From Clostridium sp. 1001271st1 H5 (GTDB lineage Bacteria; Bacillota; Clostridia; Lachnospirales; Lachnospiraceae): a stretch of DNA of 64,000 nucleotides. Below are positions 1 to 8,973 of this stretch, piece after piece; position 1 is the stretch's first letter, and each line of letters starts with the position of its first letter. The stretch is from positions 45,918 through 109,917 of the forward strand of contig NZ_SPHO01000021.1 of assembly GCF_005845215.1 (NCBI RefSeq), read 5' to 3'. The notes beneath the pieces are model-generated. The model was not told the origin of the DNA. It saw nothing but the letters and a program-made list of their open reading frames with translations, and searched no databases. Both the position numbers and the translations under genes were made by a program.

Positions 1-1560
1 AGCGCCGCCTATTACCTGAGGAAGGCGGGCCATGACGTGACGGTCTTCGACAAGATGGAGGAACCGGGCGGCATGCTGACCTATGCCATTCCCAACTACA
101 GACTGCCCAAGTCCTATGTGAAACAGGTGGCTGCGGCCTATGAGAAGATGGGTATCCATTTCCGTCTGGGGTGCTGTCTGGGTGAGGATGTGCAGGCCGG
201 GGAACTGGAACAGCAGTATGACAATGTGTTCTATGCAACCGGCGCATGGAAACGCCCTGTGCTGGGATTTGACGGCGAGGAGTTTACGGAGTTCGGACTT
301 CAGTTCCTGATGGAAGTCAACCAGTGGATGAACAAAAAGGACCGCCGCCATGTTCTGGTGGTGGGAGGCGGAAACGTGGCAATGGATGTGGCCATTACCG
401 CCAGGCGCCTGGGCGCGGAGAGCGTTACGCTGGCTTGTCTGGAATCCGAGCCTGAGATGCCGGCCAGCAGGGAAGAGATTGCAAGGGCCAGGGAGGAAGG
501 CATTGAAATCATGCCGTCCTACGGCGTGTCAAGGGCAATCTACGAAGGCGATAAGGTTACCGGTATGGAACTTATGCGCTGCACCTCTGTGAAGGATGAG
601 CAGGGACATTTTAACCCCCAGTACAACAGGGAGGAGACACTGATTGTATCGGCGGATTCCATTCTGATGGCGGCGGGACAGAAGGTGGACTTAAGTTTCC
701 TGGGAGATAAATACGGTCTTGCCCTGGAGCGCGGACTGATTCAGGTGGACAAGGATACGCAGGCCACAAGCAAGACCGGGGTCTATGCAGGAGGCGACGC
801 CACCACAGGACCGGCAACCGTTATCCAGGCAGTCCGTTCCGGGCGCAATGCCGCGGAAGCCATTAACAAAGGCTACGGCATCATGCCGGAGCGCCGCAGG
901 GAGGAGAAGTTTATCCACTTTGACGCTGCAGGCGTAAAGGAAGAGCATGCGGTAAAGGATAAGGAGCTGTCAGCCCAGGAACGGGCTCTGGATAAGGAGG
1001 ACAGCTTCACGCTGACCGGAGAGGAGGCAGCCAGGGAGGCAGGAAGATGCATGAACTGCGGATGCTACTCCGTCAATGCTTCAGACATATCCCCGGTGCT
1101 TATCCTGCTGGACGCCCAGATTGTGACCACAAAGAAAACAGTGAGGGCGGCTGACTTTTTCACCACCCATCTGAAAGCAGTGGATATGCTGGATGCGGAC
1201 GAACTGGTGACAGCTGTCCGGTTTAAGATTCCGGAAGGCTATACCACGGCCTATGACAAATTCAGGGTGCGTGAGGCAGTGGATTTTGCCATTGTCAGCC
1301 TGGCTTATGCTTACAGGATGAAGGACGGCGTTATAGAGGATGCGAGAATCGTTCTGGGCGGCGTGGCCCCGGTGCCCATGGAACGGAAAAAGGTGGAAGC
1401 ATTCCTGACCGGCAGAAAGCCGGAGGAAGGCATGGCGGAATCCGCCGCGGACCTGGCAGTGGAGGGGACCACGGCCATGGCCAACAATACATATAAGATT
1501 CAGGAGGTAAGGGCTCTTATAAAGAAGATGATTATGGACATGGGGGCTATCCAGGCATAA
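1..1560 (+). CDS. Chimeric flavoprotein: GltD/YgfK-type FAD-NAD(P) oxidoreductase fused to a molybdenum-hydroxylase FAD-subunit C-terminal part (5' end outside window)
   Basis: The reading frame is open from base 1; the first possible start (GTG at 37) lies inside a conserved FAD-binding fold, so the gene begins upstream. Counting from that GTG, the first ~310 residues are of GltD/YgfK type: EEPGGMLTYAIPNYRLPK, a second dinucleotide fold VLVVGGGNVAMDVA (~105-118) and the FAD-closing motif GVYAGGDATTGPATV (~250). From RCMNCGCYSVNASD (~340) onward it matches the later part of xanthine/CO-dehydrogenase FAD subunits (LDAQIVTTKKTVRAADFF, then IVLGGVAPVPM), but that family's own N-terminal FAD lobe is absent. 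Likely role (inference): pass electrons between NAD(P)H and a Mo hydroxylase whose catalytic subunit should lie upstream. The Moco genes downstream support this. Alternative: a YgfK-like reductase of unknown partner. Confidence 0.8.
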   Translation, partial: SAAYYLRKAGHDVTVFDKMEEPGGMLTYAIPNYRLPKSYVKQVAAAYEKMGIHFRLGCCLGEDVQAGELEQQYDNVFYATGAWKRPVLGFDGEEFTEFGLQFLMEVNQWMNKKDRRHVLVVGGGNVAMDVAITARRLGAESVTLACLESEPEMPASREEIARAREEGIEIMPSYGVSRAIYEGDKVTGMELMRCTSVKDEQGHFNPQYNREETLIVSADSILMAAGQKVDLSFLGDKYGLALERGLIQVDKDTQATSKTGVYAGGDATTGPATVIQAVRSGRNAAEAINKGYGIMPERRREEKFIHFDAAGVKEEHAVKDKELSAQERALDKEDSFTLTGEEAAREAGRCMNCGCYSVNASDISPVLILLDAQIVTTKKTVRAADFFTTHLKAVDMLDADELVTAVRFKIPEGYTTAYDKFRVREAVDFAIVSLAYAYRMKDGVIEDARIVLGGVAPVPMERKKVEAFLTGRKPEEGMAESAADLAVEGTTAMANNTYKIQEVRALIKKMIMDMGAIQA

Positions 1561-1658
1561 CAGCCCGCTGCATCAATGACTGTATATTTATGGTTTCGCC
1601 TTCCCGGGGTGTGTTTTCAGATACGCTCCGGCGGGGTGAAGCCGTAAATACGTTTTTC

Positions 1659-1687
1659 TTGAAAATGTTAAAAAAATAACAAATAAT
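1659..1687 (+). promoter_or_regulatory. Candidate sigma-A promoter upstream of the OFA-type transporter
   Basis: TTGAAA (1659-1664), 17-base spacer, AATAAT (1682-1687), in an A-rich stretch 35 bases before the transporter start. The upstream gap (1561-1658) contains a GC-rich stem, GGTTTCGCC paired with GGTGAAGCC, which may end transcription of the flavoprotein gene. Read by eye only. Confidence 0.4.
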
Positions 1688-1722
1688 GGCAGGTCTTTTA
1701 AGTACAAGGAAGAAGGTATTTT

Positions 1723-2970
1723 ATGGATTTGATGAAAAAAAGGTGGGCGGTTCTGATTGCCAGTGTTATTGTTAATATATGTATTGGTACGGGGTTTGCA
1801 TGGAGTGTTTACCAGACAGGGCTGTTTAATGAGGGGGCAGTGATATTCGGGGCAGAGGTACAGAAGTCACAGCTGGCTTTGGCCTTTACAATCTGCAGCG
1901 GCGTTGCGCCGATTCCCATGATTGCGGGAAATGGGCTTCAAAAGAAGCTTAAGGGGCCAAGGAACGTGGTATGGCTGGGGGGAATCCTGTTCAGCGCAGG
2001 ACTGATTTGCACCAGCTTCATCCACAGCCTTACCATGCTGTACGTGACATACGGACTTCTCTGCGGCTTTGGCATCGCCTTTGCCTACGGCATTACCATT
2101 GGAAACACGGTGCGGTTTTTCCCGGACAAGCGGGGATTGATTGCAGGTATTTCCACGGCTGCCTACGGGGCTGGCAGCATTATTTTCCCGCCAATCATGC
2201 AGTCGCTGATTGCTTCCGGCGGCGTTATGTTTACCTTCCGGGTGCTGGGAATCCTGTTTGGGGTAATGATAATCATAGCCGCCTGTTTTATCACCGAACC
2301 TCCCGAGGGATGGCTGCCAAAGGGGTGGGCGCCGCCGGCGGCCAAAAACAGTTCCTCTTTAGCGGCTGACGGAAAGAACTGGAAGCTGATGCTGGCTGAC
2401 GGAAGGTTTTATCTGATGATTATTGCATTTACCATATTTGCCACAGGAGGACTTATGGTGGTGAGCCAGGGCTCGCCCATGGCCCAGGCCATAGCCGGGG
2501 TGGACGCGGCAGTTGCAGCAACCGCGGTCAGCATCATTGGCCTGGCCAACACGGGAGGCAGGGTGCTCTGGGGATGGGTTTCCGATAAGGTGGGAAGATA
2601 TCCGGCCCTCAGCATCATGGCCGTCATTGTGGCGGTAAGCGGTTTTGCCCTGTCCGCTTGTACGGACAGCGGTTCACTGGTCCTGTTCCTTGCATTTGCC
2701 ATGCTGATTGCCATGTGCTACGGCGGAAGCATGGGCGTATATCCGGCCCTGACGGCCGATGCCTTCGGAATCAGGTATAACGGGGTCAATTACGGCATTA
2801 TGTTTATCGGATTTGCGCTTGGCGGTTACATAGGGCCGATTCTGGCCAACAGTCTCTACGACAGCACCGGTTCATACGGCGTGCCGCTGATGGCAGTGGG
2901 CGCAATGGGCGTGGTGGCGCTGATTATATTGTTTGTTCTGACAGCTATCAATAAACGGGCACAGAGATAG
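1723..2970 (+). CDS. MFS transporter, oxalate/formate antiporter (OFA) type
   Basis: A 415-residue, very hydrophobic protein with about twelve membrane segments, the usual MFS length. It starts MDLMKKRWAVLIASVIVN, and the first helix carries the GTGFAWSVYQ sequence typical of OxlT/OFA-family carriers. A loop PDKRGLIAGIS after helix 4 and SDKVGRYPAL between helices 8 and 9 fit MFS A-type motifs. The start ATG has the Shine-Dalgarno-like AAGGAAGAAGG 5 bases ahead. The next gene, an acyl-CoA synthetase, starts 12 bases after the stop, so they are likely co-transcribed. By association it probably carries the carboxylate activated by that synthetase; the substrate cannot be read from sequence. Confidence 0.85.
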   Translation: MDLMKKRWAVLIASVIVNICIGTGFAWSVYQTGLFNEGAVIFGAEVQKSQLALAFTICSGVAPIPMIAGNGLQKKLKGPRNVVWLGGILFSAGLICTSFIHSLTMLYVTYGLLCGFGIAFAYGITIGNTVRFFPDKRGLIAGISTAAYGAGSIIFPPIMQSLIASGGVMFTFRVLGILFGVMIIIAACFITEPPEGWLPKGWAPPAAKNSSSLAADGKNWKLMLADGRFYLMIIAFTIFATGGLMVVSQGSPMAQAIAGVDAAVAATAVSIIGLANTGGRVLWGWVSDKVGRYPALSIMAVIVAVSGFALSACTDSGSLVLFLAFAMLIAMCYGGSMGVYPALTADAFGIRYNGVNYGIMFIGFALGGYIGPILANSLYDSTGSYGVPLMAVGAMGVVALIILFVLTAINKRAQR

Positions 2971-2981
2971 GGGAAGGTTCG

Positions 2982-4990
2982 ATGGAAGACCTGATTGACG
3001 GAAAGAGAAGAATACAAGCAGTGGTTTGCAGGGGTGAGAATGGTCCCGGGGACGCCTCCTTTCTCTTTGACAGGGCTGGCCGCCTGCTGGCTTTTGAGGG
3101 GACCATGTCCGGTTCAGAGGCTTTCGGGGAAATGCTTTCGCAGATGTGCAGGAACCAGCCCGGAATATCCGGCCGGGAGGGTTTGGAAACCGAGTGGGAA
3201 GGCGCGGCGTATCATGTCTGTCTCAACCGGTACATTCACCTGACCCTGGGTGAGCTGGCAGATATACAGGCGCAGCGCTTTCCTGACAGGGAGGCTGTGG
3301 TTGACAGCCTGGCAGATGTGCGCCTTACCTTCCGGGAGGTCAAAAAGCGCAGCGACAGTCTGGCCAAGGGGCTGATTCACATAGGTATCTGCAAAGGGGA
3401 CCATGTGGCGGTCATCATGGATAACTGCTGGGAAAATGTAATCACAAAAATAGCGATTGAAAAAACCGGGGCAGTGATAGTAAACCTGAATATTCACGAA
3501 AAAAGGGACATGCTGGAATGTCTGCTCCACCGGACGGATGTGAAGGCGGTCATACTGAAGCAGGGAATCAAAAACCGGGAGCACATGGACATATTTTACC
3601 AAATCAGCCCGGAGCTTAAAACAGCGGTTCCTGGAAGGCTCTATGTGCCCCGCCTGCCCAGGCTGCGCCATATAGTTGTCACGGACCCGCTAAGACCCAG
3701 AAGCTGCGCCTGGCAGTTTGAGGCGCTGATGGAACAGGGAATGCGGATGGATGACGTGATTTTGGAGGAGAGGATGAGGGAAATCAGTCCCTTTGACGAC
3801 GCCACCATCATCCATACCTCTGGTACCAGCGGCGTGCCCAAGGGAGTGGTGCTGTGCCACTGCCAGGTCCTGGAAAATGCATGGAGCCATGTACAGTATC
3901 TGGGACTGGAGAAAGAGGACCGCCTGTGCATGACGCCTCCCATGTTCCACTCCTTTGGATGCGTGGGCTCGGTGCTCAGCGCCATGATGGCAGGTGCAGC
4001 CCTGGTCTGTTATGAGAAGACGGACAGAATCTGTCTGCTGGACATGCTGAGGAAGGAACGGTGCACCGTACTGTGCAGCGTACCAACGGTCTATATCCGC
4101 CTCATCAGGGAGATGAGGGAGGGAAAAGCGGGCAGTAAGAATTTATGCCTGCGCCTGTGCGTTACGGCCGGAGCGCCCTGTCCGGAATATACCTTGAGGG
4201 ACATGAAACATGTTATAGGGGCAAAAGCCGCGGTGGTCATGTACGGCATGACAGAGGCCGGACCGGGAATCAGCAGCACAACCATGGACGACAGCCCGGA
4301 GGTGACGGTTTCCACTGTGGGCAGGCTGTGGCCGGGGGTTGCGGGGCAGATACGGGATTTAACCACGGGCCGGGTGCTGGGGCCTGGGCAGACCGGTGAA
4401 CTGTGCATCAGGGGCTACGGCGTGATGAAGGGATATTACAACAATCCGGAGGAAACAGCCAAAGCAGTGGACCGGGAGGGCTGGCTTCACACAGGAGACA
4501 TTGGTGCCCTGTCGGAGGACGGGCTTCTGACCCTGAAGGGAAGGTGCAAGGATTTAATCATACGGGGCGGGGAAAACATAAGCCCCAAGGAAATAGAAGA
4601 TTTTATACGGAATTATGAACCTGTGGAGGAAGTGGCTGTGTGGGGGCGCCGGATGAACAGTACGGCGAGCTGGTATACGCCTTTATCCGTCTAAAGGAAG
4701 GGACTGTGATTACAAAGGAGGGCCTGAGGGACTGGTGCAGGGGTAGAATCGCCACCATTAAGATTCCGCAGGAGATAGAACTGACAGACCATTTCCCGGT
4801 AACAGCTACCGGGAAAATATTAAAAGGACGTCTGCGGAGCCTTGCCAGGGAGCATCTGGAGGAAAGGGCGCCGAAGCGGACGGATGCGGAACCAGGCGGG
4901 CCGGAACGGACGGATATGAAAGCGGGCGAAGAAGGGCGGATGCCCATGGAGACGGGAAAGGACGGTATGGATAAATGGCAAAAATCATAA
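2982..4990 (+). pseudogene. AMP-dependent acyl-CoA synthetase (ligase) with a -1 frameshift near 4642-4646
   Basis: Frame 1 (2982-4694) encodes 570 residues with the ANL-superfamily motifs: TIIHTSGTSGVPKG (P-loop, ~270), MYGMTEAGPG (~420), GWLHTGDIG (~503) and GRCKDLIIRGGENISPKEIE (~520). It then runs out of homology after EEVAVWG. Homology resumes in the -1 frame as GAPDEQYGELVYAFIRLKEG and reaches the catalytic-lysine motif PVTATGKILKGRL. The switch sits on a run of five G; a sixth G would restore VWGAPDE. So the C-terminal lid with its lysine is split off. This could be a real lesion, slippage, or a homopolymer sequencing error. An unusual ~90-residue N-terminal extension precedes the adenylation domain, and a charged, repetitive ~40-residue tail overlaps the next gene by 16 bases. 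Confidence 0.75.
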
Positions 4991-6573
4991 CAGTTAAAGA
5001 GGCTGCAGAGCTGGTTCAGGACGGCGCGGTGATTGGCTCGGCAGTACAGGGAATGACAGGCTGGCCTGAGGAAATAGGGCTGGCAATTGAGCAACGGTTC
5101 ATGGAAACAGGGCACCCATCGGACATCACCCATATCCATGGGGCCGGCCAGGGGGATTTCGGACGGATGTCCGAGGACGGAAAGACCTGCCGGGGAGAGT
5201 GCGCCCTGGCCCATGACGGACTGCTTTCCTGCAGCATACACGGTCATGTGGGATGTTCCTTTAAGGTGACAAAGCAGATAGTGGACAATAAGATTCTGGC
5301 CTACAACATTCCTCTGGGAGTGGTGGGACAGATTTGGAGGGAGATGGGACGCGGATTCCCGGGCCTTATGACAAAGGTGGGACTGGGCACCTTCATGGAC
5401 CCCAGATACGACGGGGCCATGATTAACGAGAAGACAAAAAAGGAAGGTAAGCAGATTGTTACATACATTCCTGATTTCCTTGGGGAAGAGTATCTGTTTT
5501 ATACATTGCCAAAGCTGACAATAGCCCTGCTGCGGGCCACTACGGCGGATGAGGACGGCAATCTGACCTATGAAAAGGAATGCATGCCCTGTGAACCCCT
5601 GGACCTGGCAATGGCTGCCAAGGCAGCGGGAGCCATTGTCATTGCACAGGTGGAACGGGTGGCCGCCACAGGGACCCTGGACCCCAGGAATGTGAAGGTG
5701 CCGGGGATTCTGGTGGATTATGTATGCGTTGCAGAGCATCCGGAGCGCATTATGCAGACCCACATCACTCATTTTAATCCTGCTTTTACCGGAGAAATCC
5801 GCATCCCCATGAAGAACAGCTCTGCCCCGTTGCCACTGGATGACAAGAAGGTGTTTACAAGGCGCACTGCCATGGAAATCCATGCAGGGGACAAGTGTAA
5901 TCTGGGTATCGGAATGCCCGGGCTGGTTCCCAATGTGCTCATGGAGGAGGGCGTGGATTCACAGGTGACCCTCATATCAGAGTCCGGCCTCATAGGAGGA
6001 ATCCCTGCGCCGGGAGGCGATTTCGGTGCCCATTTCAATCCGGTGGCAATGTATCCCCAGACAGACCATTTCAGTTTCTTTGACCAGGGCGGTCTGGATG
6101 TGGCTGTGTTCGGCCTCAGCGAGGTGGACAGGGACGGCAATGTGAACACCACCTTCCTCAATGGAAAGATAGCCGGAGTGGGCGGGTTCCCCAATATATC
6201 CGCCAATGCAAAACATTCCATCTTTGTGGGCTCCTTTACGGCCGGAGGGCTGAAATGCCATATTGAGGACGGTAAGATGTGCATTGACCAGGAGGGACGT
6301 TTCGACAAGTTCGTGGAATCCTGCGCACAGCTTTCCTTTAATGCGGAGCAGTGTCTGGCAAAGGGAAACCGGGTTACGTTCATCACGGAGCGGTGTGTGA
6401 TTAAGAGAACCCCGGAGGGCATGGTGCTGGCCGAGGTGGCCCCGGGTATTGATATACAGACACAGATATTGGACCACATGGGCTTCGCGCCCATTATACC
6501 TGAGGGAGGGCCTGCTCTCATGGACGCAGGACTGTTCTGCGAGACATGGGGACGCCTGGGAGACCATTTTTAG
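4975..6573 (+). CDS. Acyl-CoA:acetate/3-ketoacid CoA-transferase, fused alpha-beta type
   Basis: A 532-residue protein of the fused two-domain CoA-transferase family (propionate/butyrate CoA-transferase, YdiF-like), whose members are normally about 520 residues. Residues 1-270 form the alpha domain; the beta domain begins near FTRRTAMEIHAGDKCNLGIG. The motif TLISESGLIGG (~340) carries the glutamate that forms the covalent glutamyl-CoA intermediate in this family, followed by the glycine-rich APGGDFGAHFNP. It moves CoA between carboxylic acids. Its place after a ligase and before a thioesterase suggests a dedicated CoA-thioester pathway. The ATG at 4975 overlaps the end of the ligase gene. Confidence 0.87.
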   Translation: MAKIITVKEAAELVQDGAVIGSAVQGMTGWPEEIGLAIEQRFMETGHPSDITHIHGAGQGDFGRMSEDGKTCRGECALAHDGLLSCSIHGHVGCSFKVTKQIVDNKILAYNIPLGVVGQIWREMGRGFPGLMTKVGLGTFMDPRYDGAMINEKTKKEGKQIVTYIPDFLGEEYLFYTLPKLTIALLRATTADEDGNLTYEKECMPCEPLDLAMAAKAAGAIVIAQVERVAATGTLDPRNVKVPGILVDYVCVAEHPERIMQTHITHFNPAFTGEIRIPMKNSSAPLPLDDKKVFTRRTAMEIHAGDKCNLGIGMPGLVPNVLMEEGVDSQVTLISESGLIGGIPAPGGDFGAHFNPVAMYPQTDHFSFFDQGGLDVAVFGLSEVDRDGNVNTTFLNGKIAGVGGFPNISANAKHSIFVGSFTAGGLKCHIEDGKMCIDQEGRFDKFVESCAQLSFNAEQCLAKGNRVTFITERCVIKRTPEGMVLAEVAPGIDIQTQILDHMGFAPIIPEGGPALMDAGLFCETWGRLGDHF

Positions 6574-6589
6574 AAAAAAGAGGTAATAT

Positions 6590-7006
6590 ATGAGAAGGAT
6601 GGAATCAGATAACTGCTTTGTCTGCGGCGCCCTGAATCCCATAGGACTGCACCTGGACATTACGGAAGGGGAAGGCTGGGCCAGGGCGGCCTGGACCGTG
6701 GAAAAGCCTTATGTGGGATATGAAGGAATGCTTCATGGGGGCATCATGGCTTCCATTATGGATGACCTTATGGCCCATGCCCTCTACTATACGGACCTGG
6801 ATGTGGTTACGGCCCATCTGGAGCTGGATTACAAGGCTCCAATCTATGTGGGGGAGCGGATTGAGTGCGAGGCCCGGGTGACAGAGTTCGGTAAGGGGCG
6901 CTCCATCCGTGCCCAGGGCACCATCAGCCGGGACGGCGAAGTGGCCGCCCTGGCAAAGGGAGTCATGGTAATTGTGAAGGAACCGGGGACCAAGGCAGGG
7001 CTGTGA
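6590..7006 (+). CDS. PaaI-type hotdog-fold thioesterase
   Basis: A 138-residue single-hotdog protein, usual length for PaaI/YbdB-type acyl-CoA thioesterases. NCFVCGALNPIGLHLD at the N terminus is typical of a clostridial branch of this family. GMLHGGIMASIMDDLMAHA matches the core HGG...D region, where the family's catalytic Asp/Glu sits, and the conserved ELDYKAPIYVGERIECEARV strand pair follows. It starts 17 bases after the CoA-transferase stop and is likely in the same operon, where it would hydrolyse or proofread an acyl-CoA. Substrate unknown. Confidence 0.85.
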   Translation: MRRMESDNCFVCGALNPIGLHLDITEGEGWARAAWTVEKPYVGYEGMLHGGIMASIMDDLMAHALYYTDLDVVTAHLELDYKAPIYVGERIECEARVTEFGKGRSIRAQGTISRDGEVAALAKGVMVIVKEPGTKAGL

Positions 7007-7025
7007 CCTGATTAGGAGGTGTATC

Positions 7026-7676
7026 ATGGAGAGAACCGGAGCAGTGATACTGGCGGCAGGGCTGTCATCCAGAATGCATGAGTTTAAGCCCCTTCTGGAG
7101 CTGGGAGACAGCACCATGATTGTCAGGGCCATTGAGAATCTTAAGATAGCAGGGGCATCTCCGGTCATCATAGTGGCCGGATACAAAGCAGACCAGCTGA
7201 TGGATTACCTGTGGCCCCTGGATATCATGTTTGTGCGCAATGAAAATTATGCCTCCGGCCAGATGTTTGATTCAGTCAAACTGGGCATATCAAGGGCCGC
7301 GGATTTGTGCGGCAGAATCCTTATTACGCCTGCGGATGTCCCTCTGATTGGGCAGTATACCTTTAAGCAGGTGATGGAATGTCCGGGGGCCCTGGTGCGC
7401 CCGGTCTGTGACGGCCGTCCGGGCCACCCGGTTATGGTGGATTCACGGCTGGCGCCGGATATCTGCGCCTATCAGGGGGGCGGAGGTCTTAAGGGAGCCA
7501 TGGAGAACCTGGGGGTGCCAATCACGGAAGTGGAGGTGGAGGACCCCGGAATCTACCTGGATGCGGATACGCCCCAGGATTATATGAATCTCAGATACTG
7601 GAATGATTACAGCCAGGTGCAGAAACAGGGCTCTAAAATGATACATTTCCGTATATCCATAGGAATGACCTCATAG
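7026..7676 (+). CDS. MobA/MocA-like molybdopterin nucleotidyltransferase
   Basis: A 216-residue protein of the MobA-like NTP-transferase family. The N-terminal nucleotide-binding signature is intact: VILAAGLSSRMHEFKPLLEL, with the Arg and Lys expected to hold the triphosphate. A later ITPADVPLIG supplies the metal-binding Asp region, and RPGHPVMV is the usual substrate loop. The family attaches CMP or GMP to molybdopterin, or activates related substrates. A good Shine-Dalgarno (TTAGGAGG) precedes the ATG by 8 bases. It is one of three related proteins in this island (others at 14522 and 17908). The last ~20 residues look like a degenerate tail. Confidence 0.82.
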   Translation: MERTGAVILAAGLSSRMHEFKPLLELGDSTMIVRAIENLKIAGASPVIIVAGYKADQLMDYLWPLDIMFVRNENYASGQMFDSVKLGISRAADLCGRILITPADVPLIGQYTFKQVMECPGALVRPVCDGRPGHPVMVDSRLAPDICAYQGGGGLKGAMENLGVPITEVEVEDPGIYLDADTPQDYMNLRYWNDYSQVQKQGSKMIHFRISIGMTS

Positions 7677-7688
7677 GGAATAAAATGG

Positions 7689-7730
7689 AAATGGTCAGGT
7701 GTGCCGCAGCAATGGAACACCTGGCCATTT
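7689..7730 (+). terminator. Strong hairpin, probable terminator of the first Mo/CoA operon
   Basis: AAATGGTCAGGTGT (7689-7702) pairs with ACACCTGGCCATTT (7717-7730) over 14 bases with one G-U, extended by GG/CC at the base. The following TCCTC is a weak T tract, so termination efficiency is uncertain. Confidence 0.6.
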
Positions 7731-7810
7731 TCCTCTGAATGCCTGCATCCGCACCTGTTTTCCCGCGGTCCGGACTGTTACAATAAATTCGCATTTGTAG
7801 TGTATGTGTC

Positions 7811-7839
7811 TTTACAAAATCAAAAGCAGGTGTTATTCT
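7811..7839 (+). promoter_or_regulatory. Candidate sigma-A promoter of the moe-moa operon
   Basis: TTTACA (7811-7816), 17-base spacer, TATTCT (7834-7839). Transcription would begin near 7846. This excludes the in-frame ATG at 7804 as the start of the next gene and supports the ATG at 7891. Confidence 0.5.
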
Positions 7840-7890
7840 ATATGTAATGCGTTATTTGAAAATATAAATAACGGGCGGAGGTTAAACAGA

Positions 7891-8949
7891 ATGAAACTGA
7901 TACAGACAGTGGATGCGGAAGGCACCGTGCTGTGCCACGATATCACACAAATCATCAAGGGAGTGACAAAGGATGCGGTATTCCGCAAGGGCCATGTGGT
8001 CACCAGAGAAGATATCCCGGTCCTCTTAAGCGTGGGCAAGGACCAGCTCTATGTGTGGGAGAAGGAAGAAGGAATGCTTCATGAAAATGACGCTGCTGAG
8101 ATTCTCTGTGATATGTGCAGAGGACAGCATATGGAGCGTTCCCAGGCAAAGGAAGGCAAGATTGAACTGACAGCTGCATGCGACGGATTGCTGAAGGTGG
8201 ACAACCGGGGGCTTAAGGCGGTAAACGGATTCGGACAGATGATGATAGCCACCCGTCACGGCAACTTTGCAGTGAAGAAGGGGGACAAGCTGGCCGGGAC
8301 CAGAATCATCCCTCTGGTGATTGAGAAAGAAAAGATGGAGGCAGCCAGAACGGCGGCTGCGCAGGCAACAGGGGGATGTCCCATACTGGAGCTGAAGCCA
8401 TTTTTACATAAGAAGGTGGGCATTGTTACAACGGGCAACGAAGTGTTTTACGGACGTATCAAGGATACCTTCACCCCTGTGATAGAGGGGAAGCTTTCAG
8501 AGTTTGACACAGAGGTCATAGACCATGTGACATGGAACGACGACGATACCAAGGTGACGGCCAGTATCCTGGACATGATAGAAAAGGGCGCGGATGTGGT
8601 GGTCTGTACAGGCGGTATGAGTGTGGACCCGGACGACAAGACACCCCTTGCCATCCGGAACACAGGAGCCCGCGTTGTATCCTACGGCGCACCGGTGCTT
8701 CCGGGAGCCATGTTCCTGCTGGCCTATTACCAGGTCAGGGATGGGGAGAATCCCCGTACCGTTGCCATTATGGGACTTCCGGGCTGTGTCATGTATGCAA
8801 AGCGCACCATATTTGACCTGGTTCTTCCCAGAATCATGGCAGACGACCAGGTGACGGCGGATGACCTGGCTGCGCTGGGCCAGGGCGGGCTCTGCCTTAA
8901 CTGTCCGGAATGCACCTTCCCGAACTGCGGATTCGGCAAGGGACTGTAA
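7891..8949 (+). CDS. MoeA-like molybdopterin-binding protein with a cysteine-rich C-terminal tail
   Basis: A 352-residue protein. It shares the molybdopterin-binding MoaB/Mog fold: KKVGIVTTGNEVFYGRIKD (~170) and VVVCTGGMSVDPDDKTP (~237), followed by GAPVLPGAMFLLAYY and MGLPGCVMYAKRTIFDLVLPR. The family inserts molybdate into adenylylated molybdopterin or binds the cofactor. Unlike ordinary MoeA (~400 residues), the N-terminal part is short and the protein ends CLNCPECTFPNCGFGKG, a four-cysteine cluster that could bind metal. The ATG at 7891 is chosen because GGCGGAGG lies 10 bases upstream; an in-frame ATG at 7804 has no ribosome-binding site and precedes the promoter. moaC follows 24 bases later. 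Confidence 0.8.
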   Translation: MKLIQTVDAEGTVLCHDITQIIKGVTKDAVFRKGHVVTREDIPVLLSVGKDQLYVWEKEEGMLHENDAAEILCDMCRGQHMERSQAKEGKIELTAACDGLLKVDNRGLKAVNGFGQMMIATRHGNFAVKKGDKLAGTRIIPLVIEKEKMEAARTAAAQATGGCPILELKPFLHKKVGIVTTGNEVFYGRIKDTFTPVIEGKLSEFDTEVIDHVTWNDDDTKVTASILDMIEKGADVVVCTGGMSVDPDDKTPLAIRNTGARVVSYGAPVLPGAMFLLAYYQVRDGENPRTVAIMGLPGCVMYAKRTIFDLVLPRIMADDQVTADDLAALGQGGLCLNCPECTFPNCGFGKGL

Positions 8950-8973
8950 CAAAGGGGTTGAAAGGAAACAGAC

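Noticed and set aside
4603..5883. Long open frame antisense to the CoA ligase end and CoA-transferase (about 426 codons)
   Set aside because: It mirrors a strongly conserved CoA-transferase on the other strand, has no ribosome-binding site, and its translation is Cys/His/Pro-rich as expected of a shadow frame.
7804..7890. Upstream ATG extending the MoeA-like protein by 29 residues
   Set aside because: No ribosome-binding site, extension not like the family, and a promoter with -10 at 7834-7839 lies inside it.
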